From Gnetum montanum (lineage: Eukaryota; Streptophyta; Gnetopsida; Gnetales; Gnetaceae), in assembly GCA_015680685.1 (NCBI GenBank), contig MNCI01005576.1, positions 293,742 through 331,011 of the forward strand: DNA of 37,270 nt, in the 5' to 3' direction. Under the pieces are notes generated by a model. It saw only the letters and a program-made list of their open reading frames with translations. It did no database searches and had not been told where the DNA came from. Positions 8,972 to 18,651 of the stretch are shown one piece after another. The position numbers and the translations under genes are program-made. How positions within the stretch are numbered: the first letter of the stretch is position 1; every line of letters begins with the position of its first letter.

Positions 8972-9973
8972 GTATCCACATTGCATAATATGTGAACTTA
9001 CTCTGCAATTTATGTTGTGTAGGTTTTATGTATAGAATAGTAGAAAGAGTGCTCTGAAGGATTTTTTTACCAGTGATCTCTGGAAAGAAATTTTCATATT
9101 TTCCTTTTTTTCACATTAATTTATTTTTTTTGACATCCTGAAAATATTCACTTCATAAACAATTCTGGTTATGCCTTTGTGATTTTCTATGCCCATTGAT
9201 ATATTCTGTTTTTCAATAAGCTTTCCTTGAAATTTGTTCATGAACTTCTCTTCCGGTGGTGGCCTATTGTGCAACTTACCAACAATGATAATTGGTGTGG
9301 TGCAATTCCAGATAGTAATAGCTGGGTTTTGTGGGAAACACATTTGATCGAAGGAGAAGGTTGATCTGATGAGAAGATAACCAAATGAACTTGAAGTTAT
9401 AATTAGTCTCTGACACCATTTCAGTATGTTAAACTTGGCCTTAGTGAGGTGCTGATTTTTTTTGTTGTATTGGAAAATCAACATTCTTCAAGCTACCAAC
9501 GAAACACTTAGAAGAAGGGGAAAAAAAACCATCAGATCTAGTGTTAGAAACTCAACATTAAAAATACAAGGAATTGACAATTTTACCTTAAAAATTTAAA
9601 TCTGGGTTTTTACTTTCTGACATTGTTAAGAATTTCTTCTTGTACGAAGTGTTTAAGATGGTATTTAGTTGTTTTATACAGATGGATTTAATCCCTTTTC
9701 AGCTGGTATAAACATGATCTGTGGTTTACTTTTGAATATGTCAGTGTGCTTTGTTTTTTCCCCTAAATTTCTTTTTTTTATTAAAATCAGGAGTTGAGAC
9801 ACGTTTTTATCACATTCATTTCCATCTATAATTATCTCGCAAGGCTTGATATTCTCTAGGATTGAACTATTAATCATAAGTAAGGTCTTACATTCTCTAG
9901 ATTGAAAGTTATCCTGTCAGGTTTTTTTTTTCAGTTAAAACCTTTCTAATTGTTGTATTTTATTTGAAAGCAG

Positions 9974-10200
9974 GTAATGGCATTGATTGCATATATTGGA
10001 ATACAAAGGAAACTATGGCCCCCATCAATTGGAAGGTAAACATGTGAGCTAACTTTTGTTTGATAAAATGTGTGTATGAAGTAGTCACTCAACAGTTTTA
10101 TGCACATTTATTACAGAGCGAACTTTATAACTGGCTTCCGACATTATCCTGTATTTTCTATGTTCGTGGCAAGGATCAACGGAATAGGTTATACACCCAG
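9974..10200 (+). pseudogene. BRM: BRM exons around helicase motif Ia, internally deleted
   Basis: Exon 9974-10035 begins VMALIAY, then shifts frame (the expected aaaggaaactatggccc block is in another frame) and ends ggaag before gtaaac. Plant BRM has about 31 codons here, but only 62 nt remain. The LIIVPNAVLVNW segment, which includes motif Ia, is gone, a net loss of 31 nt. The next exon, 10117-10200, follows ttacag and is open: SELYNWLPTLSCIFYVRGKD then QRNRLYTQ before gtgcgt. The deletion is not a multiple of three, so the downstream frame cannot be reached without a frameshift. Confidence 0.9.
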
Positions 10201-11620
10201 GTGCGTGCTTTATGCTTTGTTTTGATTTAATATCTCGATCAATTTCATGTAATTTTTACGTATTATTATTGTTCATAAAGCTACCTTCCATTGGTAGTGA
10301 AGGATAAGAAAATTATCTTAGAAATAATCCAAAGAAAAGCAAAATCTGTGTTTTATGAAGAGGGCGCGAGAAACCGTTGCTTTAAGCCATTTATTGCTAG
10401 CAATTGTTAAAATAGAAATAAAAAGGAGCTGCCATCCTATCTTAATGTGATAAAAGTTTGCAATATTAGGAACATGCTGTCTTGCCAATAATTTTACGAC
10501 TTTGAAATCATTCCTTCTTTTAGAGGTTCTCAAAATGTAAATTTTCCATCTCACACACTTCCTTGATTCATAGTCTAGGACTATGAGAAAACTTAGGAAT
10601 TAAGTTTATGAAAGTTGATTGGATCGCTGGTACATGTTGATGACTCATATGGTTGGGTGTATAGTATACTCACTGCTCATCATTGGTATTGTTACTAGGG
10701 ACTTAGTTTAGCTTAGTACGCTAAGTAGGAAAAGACTGTGAAGTTATACAAAGACATTGTGAGAAAACCTATAATAGACCACTATCATCCATTAAGGAAA
10801 TAATTAAAGAAATAATAAAATATCAAAAACCACACTATTTTTTAATCTATAACTAATATGGCTTCTTCTCATAGGGACAAATCTCCATCACATACCAATG
10901 GATCCAATCAACAATGGAGAGCATCAAAGAAGCCCCAACAATTGAGGGTAATCTATTCTTGTCTAGGTTATTGGTTGTAAAGTGATTAGTTTTGAAATTG
11001 ATTATGCTTGTCTTATGAGAGTTTCTGTTTCTTACAATATGAGATCATACTAGTTTCAATTCTTTCTGGATTCATCATCGGTGGTTATATTTGTACTGAT
11101 AACCTGTCATTTGGATTATTAATAAATGCATAATTGTCTGCTATGGTAAATTATCGTCAAATACTTTGTCCGCCTTTTAGTGGTCAGCTCATCATAGATA
11201 GCATGATGGGATAAGGACGCTAATATGATGATGAAGAGTAAATATATAATCGCCATGCAGTGTGCATGTTTCTTTTCGTGGATCATTTCTCTCCTTTCTG
11301 TAAGCAAAGGCTAGTCACCAGTGGGCAGTGCAACAATTTAGTGTGACTTTCTTGGTTCCATCTTCCTTTTCCTAATCTCGATGTGCTTAGAGGTTGGATT
11401 TTATAACCCATAAAAGTCTTGTTGGCAAAGACATTTACAAATGAATTCTTGTTGCTATTGCTATTCCCAAGTTTTAGAACTGCTTATTCTTTCCTTCTTT
11501 TCGCCTGCATTGTAACCAAAGATCAGAATATATTAGTCTCATAGAATTCTCCAATTTGTTGTTGTTGAGGCCAACCTCACCCATGTTAGGCATAGGGCCT
11601 TGTTTGAATGAGTTTATAAT

Positions 11621-11670
11621 AAAAATAAAAAAATAAAAAATAAAAATATAAAATTAAAAAATTAAAAATA
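11621..11670. repeat. A/T-only low-complexity tract
   Basis: A run of aaaaataaaaa-type units within a BRM intron, with very little G or C. It carries no coding signal. Confidence 0.8.
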
Positions 11671-11711
11671 GAGCACCATGAGCTTGCACATGGTCACTGT
11701 CCATGCGCTAG

Positions 11712-11935
11712 TGGGCTTCATTGGCCCATAAAAAATAGATCTTAAAATGTTGATCAAGCATCCACCCATGACTTATGACCCATGATGATTATCCTATTTT
11801 GTTTTTTTTTCTTTTGCAGCGATATGAGGAAAAAGGCAAAAATAATTCACGGCAAAGGTGGCTAGTAATTTAGGGTTAGGGTTTTCTCCTGCAAGACCGC
11901 TATAAAGAGGGAGGAAGCTAGAGTTTAGAGGCAAC
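11712..11935 (+). promoter_or_regulatory. Promoter-like block: site II pair, telo-box, TATA
   Basis: TGGGCT (11712-11717) and its inverted partner GGCCCA (11723-11728) resemble site II elements. A double telo-box, tagggttagggtt, lies at 11871-11883, and TATAAAGA follows at 11901-11908. This order is typical of promoters of plant ribosomal-protein and other growth genes, and also occurs in some LTRs. The following 300 bp is relatively GC-rich and UTR-like, but no conserved protein starts there. It sits in the intron between BRM exons 10117-10200 and 12624-12825, so it probably arrived with an insertion. Confidence 0.35.
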
Positions 11936-12623
11936 AAGGGGGGGAGCCGGCAGCCAACGTTTGCGCCTATTCTCTGACAACGATAAGGGGATTTTCAGTT
12001 CACCACCGGAGAGGATTTTCTGTTCAAACAGCGAGCATTTTTTTTGTTGTTGTTGTTCAAGAGCCGCAAGTCTCTCATGCATGAAACAGACGCATTTTCT
12101 TTCCTGTTTTCTTTTCTGCCCACACGATAGAGACCAAGCCGACACCGAGAAGACCAGTGGTTGAATTTTCCTTCTGCTTAGAGCACCAGATAAATTTTTA
12201 TTTTTAATTTGAATTTTTATTTTGTGTTATTTATTTTACTCAAAACTACACAAGTGTTTAATTTTGATTTTTATATGTTTTTCGAAACATAACAGAACGC
12301 TCCTAAAATCAAATTTAAGTTTTTAATATTTTGTTTAAAATATTGTTATTATTGTTTTGTCACATAGCCCTTTCTAGCTGAGACTATTCCTGGGTTTCTG
12401 TACCCATACGGGAGGCGCTCTAGGCGATAGTCTTCTAAAACGAGTTTTCACAAGTGTTGGCGGCGTGTCCAAAATTTACGCATCAACAATTGTATTTGCA
12501 AAGTCGCCTACTATAAGAATATCAAGCATTGAGTTTCTAAAGAATCTATTTGCTTTTGTTTTTTTATAAAATTTGCATTCTTATTCACAGAGGTTACCTC
12601 CACTTAATCCTTATTATCTGCAG

Positions 12624-12825
12624 GAAGTTTGTGCCCTAAAATTCAATGTATTGGTCACCACATATGAATTTGTGATGCGAGACAGGGCAAAACTCTCTAG
12701 AGTGGATTGAAAATATATTATAATTGATGAAGCTTAACGTATGAAGGACAGGGAATCCCGACTGGCACGTGACTTGGACAAATTCCGTTCCAAAGGTAGT
12801 TGCTTCTGACTGGAACCCATTGCAG
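12624..12825 (+). pseudogene. BRM: BRM exon with DEAQ box (motif II) and motif III, two stops
   Basis: The exon follows tatctgcag and starts EVCALKFNVLVTTYEFVMRD. A TGA at 12708-12710 replaces the conserved Trp before KYIIIDEA. A TAA at 12735-12737 falls exactly on the Gln of the DEAQ box, which is needed for ATP hydrolysis. KDRES and LARDLDKF follow. The LLLTGT-PLQ motif is recognisable in another frame because of small losses near 12790 and 12818. The length is 202 nt against 204 expected. Both stops fit single-base changes (TGG to TGA, CAA or CAG to TAA). Confidence 0.93.
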
Positions 12826-13139
12826 GTATGGTATACCAGTATTTGCTTTGTGTCATTGCAAATTTAGTCTGCAGAATTTCTTGCATATGAGCCTAGCTTG
12901 TTACAAAGTTTTGTGACTTTCATAGGACATTCATAAGTTCTTGCATCTCTTATTTATAAGCATAGCTTGTTGGAAAGTTTTGTGACTTTGATAGGACATC
13001 TATATGTTCATTCTCTAACAGTTCACACGAAGATGCAAAGAAATTATGTAAAAGAATGGGCCTAAACTGAATTCTGATGAATAGAACCCACCGTCTCCAT
13101 ATAGAGATAATTGAGAAACTTCAATTTTAGTTTCATGTG

Positions 13140-13896
13140 TGATGAGTGGCGAGGTACCCCTACACTCAACCATACGAAAAGAGCGTAGCACGCGCGATCC
13201 GGTTGAACTCCGCAGACTAAATGCCTAAACGCCCCATGGAACACTTGGGGTTAATCGTTCGTTGTCTTCCCAGACTTACTTGTTGTTGTCACGGTGTATG
13301 GTTAAGTAAGTCCGAGGTATATGATTTTTTTGGTATTTTCAAGNNNNNNNNNNNNNNNNNNNNNNNNNNNNNNNNNNNNNNNNNNNNNNNNNNNNNNNNN
13401 NNNNNNNNNNNNNNNNNNNNNNNNNNNNNNNNNNNNNNNNNNNNNNNNNNNNNNNNNNNNNNNNNNNNNNNNNNNNNNNNNNNNNNNNNNNNNNNNNNNN
13501 NNNNNNNNNNNNNNNNNNNNNNNNNNNNNNNNNNNNNNNNNNNNNNNNNNNNNNNNNNNNNNNNNNNNNNNNNNNNNNNNNNNNNNNNNNNNNNNNNNNN
13601 NNNNNNNNNNNNNNNNNNNNNNNNNNNNNNNNNNNNNNNNNNNNNNNNNNNNNNNNNNNNNNNNNNNNNNNNNNNNNNNNNNNNNNNNNNNNNNNNNNNN
13701 NNNNNNNNNNNNNNNNNNNNNNNNNNNNNNNNNNNNNNNNNNNNNNNNNNNNNNNNNNNNNNNNNNNNNNNNNNNNNNNNNNNNNNNNNNNNNNNNNNNN
13801 NNNNNNNNNNNNNNNNNNNNNNNNNNNNNNNNNNNNNNNNNNNNNNNNNNNNNNNNNNNNNNNNNNNNNNNNNNNNNNNNNNNNNNNNNNNNNNNN
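13140..13896 (-). mobile_element. Young-family LTR insertion with assembly gap, TSD atgtg
   Basis: Positions 13140-13343 match the start of the 4161 LTR (tgatgagtggcgaggtaccc and onward) with modest divergence. A 553-base N run follows (13344-13896). The 5 bp before the LTR (13135-13139, atgtg) are repeated exactly by the first 5 bp after the Ns (13897-13901, atgtg), so the gap ends at the insertion's far border. Visible sequence plus Ns is 757 bp against 1040 bp for a whole LTR, so the gap length is nominal. This may be a solo LTR or a collapsed full element. It lies in a BRM intron. Confidence 0.9.
13344..13896. other. Assembly gap (553 N)
   Basis: Unknown bases. Any open frame across it is an artefact. 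It most likely hides the rest of an LTR insertion, because intact neighbours and a target duplication flank it. Confidence 0.99.
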
Positions 13897-14220
13897 ATGT
13901 GTTTGTTAGGATTTATTTGTAGAATATTAAATGATGACATAGATCAGAGTTTGTTGAGAAATAAATGCTAGTTTTCATTTTCATAGTTATTATTGTTGAT
14001 ATTTGGTTTCCTCTTGGGCTTACAGCACTCGCTTGTTTTTGCTTTATTTTCGGCTTGTTTTTGCTTTATTCCGTTGTTTTAGGCAGAAATGGCAAGTTTT
14101 CGTGCCATTCTTCAATTGAGATTTTATGTAAACTTTTAATATATCAATATCAATATCTATATATATTCCCATTTTGTGGTGCTCCATATTTGTTTTAACT
14201 TATAAAATGCAATTTTACAG

Positions 14221-16243
14221 AATAATCTACGGGAGGTATGGTCTCTCCTAAATTTGCTTCTCCCGGAGGTATTCGACAATCGTAAGGCATTTCAATACTG
14301 GTTCTCAAAACCATTTCAAAAGGATGGTCCAAGCGCACAATCTCCTGAAGATGATTGGCTGGAAACTGAAAAGAAAGCAATTATAATTCACAGGCTGCAT
14401 CAAATATTGGAGCCTTTTATGCTTCGCCGCCGTGTTGAGGATGTACAAGGTTCACTGCCCTAAAGGGTACATAATTGGGTTACGAAGTTTATTTTATCAT
14501 TTTTTTTGTTTTTTTTACAAGCTATATTTTATTTTATTTAAATAATGCATTGTTGTATTAGTTTCTTACGTTTCAATTTTTTAATGGTTAATTTGTTGGC
14601 CGGTGGCTGTGGTTTTAAGATGTAAGATGTCAGGTCTTCAAGGGGCTATTTATGATTGGATTAAAGCTACTGGCGGGGTATCAGGGAAGATCCCAAGGTG
14701 AGGCCAGAAGGATAGAAAGTAACTCAAAAAAGCAGATCAGAGCATATGTTCCTCCTCTACATGGAACTTCGAAAGGTCTGCAACCATCCATTTCTTAATT
14801 ACCCATTTCGACTGGATTATTCTGGTGATTATATAGTTCGCTCCTGTGGGAAGCTGTGGATCCTGGACAGAATTCTTATTAAACTTCATCATTCAGGGCA
14901 CCGTGTCCTGCTTTTCAGTACACTGACAAAGATCTTAGATATTTTGGAAGAGTATTTGCAGTGGCGATATTGATGGAACCACAAGTTTGGAGGAAAGAGA
15001 ATCAGCTATTCATGATTTTAACAAGATTGGTTCAGAGTGTTTTTTGTTTTTGCTTAGTATCCGTGCTACAGGGAGGGGTTTAAATCTTCAATCAGCAGAT
15101 ACTGTGGTTATTTATGATCCTGATCCAAACCCTAAAAACGAGGAGCAGGCTGTAGCCAGGGCACCTAGAATTGGTCAGAAGAGAGAAGTGAGGGTAATAT
15201 ATATGGACGCTGTTGTAGAAAAGATACCAAGTTATGAAAAGGAAGATGAACTCAGAAGTGGGGGTACAATAGATGATGAAGATGAGCTTGCTGGAAAAGA
15301 CCGGTACATTGGTTCAGTAGAAAGTCTTGTTCGGAACAACATCCAGCAATATAAGATCGATATGGCAGATGAGGTTATAAATGCAGGGCGATTTTACCAA
15401 AGAACTACTCAAGAAGAAAGAAGGATGACATTAGAGACGCTTTTGCATGATGAAGAAAGATATCAAGAAACTCTGCATGATGTTCCATCGCTGCATGAGG
15501 TAAATCGTATGATTGCCAGATCTGAAGAGGAGATGGAGCTCTTTGATAGATTAGATGAGGAACTTAAATGGCCCGGTGAAATGCTGAAACATCATCAGAT
15601 TCCCAAGTGGCTGCGAGTAGGTTCAAGAGAAGTGAATGCTGCTGTTGCAGCTATGTCCAAGCAAGCCTTGAAGAGGGGATTAGTCGCTCCAATTGGTACC
15701 AAAGAAGAGGAGGATAAACTTTGCGCTTTGTCTCCTGTATCAAATGTGGAGAAAAAGCCTACAATAGCCGAACCCTTCAGGAAACCGTAAAAAGATTCCA
15801 GCCTAAAGAAACAAAGCAGCAGTAAATCAAGAAGTCTGCAGAGCCGTGATGGAGGTGATGACTATGTTGAGCCAAGTATGGAAGAAAAGGAAGGGTCTGA
15901 TGCACATGAAGAAATTGATGATGAGGAAGAAGAAGGGGAGATAAGAGAAGATCTTGAAGATGACGAGAACAGTCCAGAGGCTAATTTAGAAGTTAATGCT
16001 GAGACACCATTTGAGGAAGGACAAATGGAATCTGATGGAGGTGAGCATGATGGGGCTAAAGCGACAGAGGCTTTGTCAAATGCTGTGAGAGAGCACATTG
16101 TAGTTGAGGCAGATTCTTCAGATTCATCATACCAAAATGCCAAACTACAAAGGGGACAGATAGCTTCTCCTGCAATATCTGTTCAAAAATTTGGATCTTT
16201 GGCTGCTATCGAAGCAAAGCCAACCATGCAATCAAGACCTATG
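14221..16243 (+). pseudogene. BRM: BRM helicase C-terminal lobe and acidic linker exons
   Basis: Exon 14221-14465 reads LREVWSLLNLLLPEVFDNRK through LEPFMLRRRVEDVQGSLP and then meets a stop where PPK is expected (one base lost). The next exon starts near 14603 (VAVVLRCKMSGLQGAIYDWI), but its acceptor AG is gone. A scrambled stretch near 14680-14750 has stops. MELRKVCNHPFLNYPF and SCGKLWILDRILIK follow, then a net 17-nt loss where RLVYRR is expected. From 14972 a long open stretch has motif V (ATGRGLNLQSADTVVIYDPD) and motif VI with Pro in place of the His of HRIGQ (codon 15164-15166). It also covers the region after the helicase and ends at TAA 15788-15790. The same frame continues through an acidic linker to the GT donor at 16244. 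Confidence 0.93.
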
Positions 16244-16355
16244 GTATGGATACTTGAATATGCTAAAAAACTACTTGTTTTTTCTATCCTTTTTGTTTTG
16301 CTTGCAATATCATTGCAGTTATTTAGCCAAGTATGTTTGCATGATGGTTTCACAG

Positions 16356-16908
16356 GCAGAAGAAATTGAAGAAGGTGAGATTGTAGCATCCGGGCATTCC
16401 CACATGGAAATCCAGCAATCCGAAAGCTGTGCTCATGAAAGGGAAGATGGTGAAGAAGAACAAGTTGCACAACTAAGAACAAAGCGAAAGCGTACCATGC
16501 GGACCAGCTGAGAAATTAGAGGATAAACCAAATGCCGATAAAAGGCCAATGTACCCTGGAAACTTTTACCATCAGAATTTAAGCCAGATGATGAACTCTG
16601 AGCATGGCCGGCCAGTAGGTCCTGGGAGGGATGTTGGGACGGCAAATGAGATAAGCCTTGAAAAGCAAGATCACTTAGGTGGGACAATTAAACGCAGACA
16701 AAATGTTCCATCGAAAGAAGATAGCCTTATAGAAACACTCCCTCATCCAAAGCAACGGGTTCTTTAAAAAAATAACCGCTGTAATGGGTACGCCGAGTCT
16801 GGAGCAAGTGTACCAGAGCATCCTGCAGAAAGGTGGGAACCACGCATTGCTTACACTGGTACTGCTTCAAGCCCTAGAGTGCACATTTCAGAAGTGACTC
16901 AAAAGAAG
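16356..16908 (+). pseudogene. BRM: BRM linker exon between helicase and bromodomain
   Basis: It follows gtttcacag and begins AEEIEEGEIVASGHSHMEIQ, matching the EEGEI-S-G-S-M block of plant BRM, then a basic KRKR stretch. One extra base near 16503 causes a stop at 16509-16511. The other frame continues AEKLEDKPNADKRPMYPGNF and onward to a TAA at 16765-16767, and the same frame after it runs to VHISEVTQKK and a gtaagc donor. The spacing and order match the low-complexity region that links the two BRM domains. Two independent breaks rule out a functional reading. Confidence 0.88.
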
Positions 16909-17344
16909 GTAAGCCTGTAACTCGTTAGTTTCTACATTGGAACACGATAAAGATTGTGGCCTGATTTCATTTTAGTGCTTTAACGTTAATTTTGATAGGG
17001 CATTCTGTGAGCCATGCTCTGCCTAACAGGTTTCTATATCTGCACTTGAAAAGGGGAAAAAAAAAAGACTCCCTTACATATTTTTTTTTGAGCTTATATG
17101 GAAGAAATTGCATGTCGATCAATCATATTCTGTAGTGATGTATTTGTAAATTTCTCAGCATTCCAATCTAAATCCACCAGAATGAATTCCTTCTATGTGA
17201 TATTATTCCAGAGCATATAGTGTATTCTGTAATAACGTTGCACCCTTGTATTTTTAGTAATCCTTATGAGAAGTTGACGTGACTTAGTTGTGATTGTGCT
17301 GTCCAAAGTTTTTTTAGGTAGAGCATCCTGGTTAGCATTGCATG

Positions 17345-17553
17345 TGATAATGTTGAACTAATTGGGGGTTAGCCTAGTGGTAAGACTCTTAGTTTGAAAG
17401 CTCGAAGTCATGGTTTGATTCTGGTGGGCAATGCTGAGTTATAAAGTTCTCATGGGACTATATATCTTAGAATGTATCTATATTACAATTATTGCAGGTT
17501 CCAACCACGTATCTACAACCCCCACACCCTCTAGTGATGATGTTGAACCAATT
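17345..17553 (+). mobile_element. tRNA-derived SINE with 19-bp target duplications
   Basis: The body is about 17364-17534 (171 bp). It carries an RNA polymerase III A box (tagcctagtgg, 17370-17380) and a B box (ggtttgattct, 17412-17422; consensus GGTTCGANTCC). The flanks tgataatgttgaactaatt (17345-17363) and tgatgatgttgaaccaatt (17535-17553) match at 17 of 19 positions. The 3' part is not tRNA-like and ends in a C/A-rich tail (caacccccacaccctctag), not poly-T or poly-A. It lies in the BRM intron before the bromodomain exon. The family is not recognised. Confidence 0.82.
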
Positions 17554-18055
17554 ATTTATGTTATTTCATGTCTTTGAATTGTTTTAGCTTTCAGTGTTAA
17601 TGACTACATGATCATTTAAATTATTCAAGACAATCATAGTGTTTGATAGGAGGCTTGATTATGGTAAGGTGCTTGTTTATCCAGTTGTAAGACCTGTTAA
17701 AAAGGCTGGGTGTAGCTACTCAAAAAAGTTTAGGCTTTTACTCATCTACTACTGACCCTCCTGGGAGTTGCCTTGGTGAGATGAGTATTGAGCCTTCAGG
17801 TGATGATCCTTGATCATAATTTTTGGTAAAATTAAGGATTGTTAAAACTAATTATCAAGGAGACATGCTTTTAGTAGTTCCATTGTTCATCATCCTAAAT
17901 CCTGTTGCAGTTCTTTGTGTTTTTTATCGGTTACATTTATTATTTTTTGTATATAATCTTGCTTTTCAGTAGCATACTTTATTTTTATATTTTGCTTTGC
18001 TTTTCAATGTCCTTCATCTAAGGCTTCATCTTTTTTTCCATAAATGTAGTGCAAG

Positions 18056-18639
18056 TGTAACAATGTTGCCCCAATGTTGCCTGGCACCCGAAGGAATTCA
18101 CGAAGATCCCATGGATCTGGGGCAGAAGACCTAGGGAATACGCCTCAAGCAAGCAAGCATCTCACGAGTGAGTGCAAACAAAAGCACAACTTCTTAATGT
18201 ACTTGACCACACACCTCATTGAGGGAAACCAACTCCAAAATGAGGACCAAACAAACAAGCACACACACAACCTTGTAGACCACATTGTTCGGAGGGGAGA
18301 TGATGCACCTACAAGGGAAGGTGCCTCACCCCTAGATCCCTCACGATCTGGTACAAGGTGTGGCCTGGCACCGCACCAAAACTATCCAGTCTTGGTTGCC
18401 TACATATCTACGACCGTCGTAGAATCAGGGCCATGTAGTTCTCCACGGAGAAGAGGGGAAATGAAGAGGACTTAGAAGAGAGTTGCAACAGAAGGGTGTC
18501 CTGTTGCTAGCTTGGTACCACCAAGCTAGGGTGGGTTTTGTAACACTTGAGAGTCACCCGAGGGCGTCTCAGAGTGTTCCATGGCCCCCGAACCATGGGG
18601 AGAGCCCAAGAGGACCACCACTCTAGGACATCTCTCACA
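18056..18639 (-). repeat. 3' LTR of the non-coding retrotransposon (584 bp)
   Basis: It starts tgtaacaatg and ends tctctcaca on the plus strand. In minus sense it runs TGTGAGAG...TTACA. It contains a perfect inverted repeat, CTAGCTTGGT-acc-ACCAAGCTAG (18507-18529), which has partly decayed in the partner LTR. Confidence 0.93.
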
Positions 18640-18651
18640 ATCCTCCCCCAC
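18640..18651 (-). other. Polypurine tract
   Basis: In minus sense it reads gtgggggaggat directly against the 3' LTR. This is the expected place and composition for plus-strand priming and gives the element's direction. Confidence 0.85.

Noticed and set aside
11918-12164. Small ORFs after the promoter-like block
   Set aside because: They are low complexity, opposite strands are both open, and no protein similarity is recognised.
13221-13971. Open frames crossing the N run
   Set aside because: They are made of unknown bases and have no meaning.
17364-17440. A true tRNA gene
   Set aside because: A and B boxes are present, but no acceptor stem or cloverleaf is apparent, and long target duplications flank a larger body.
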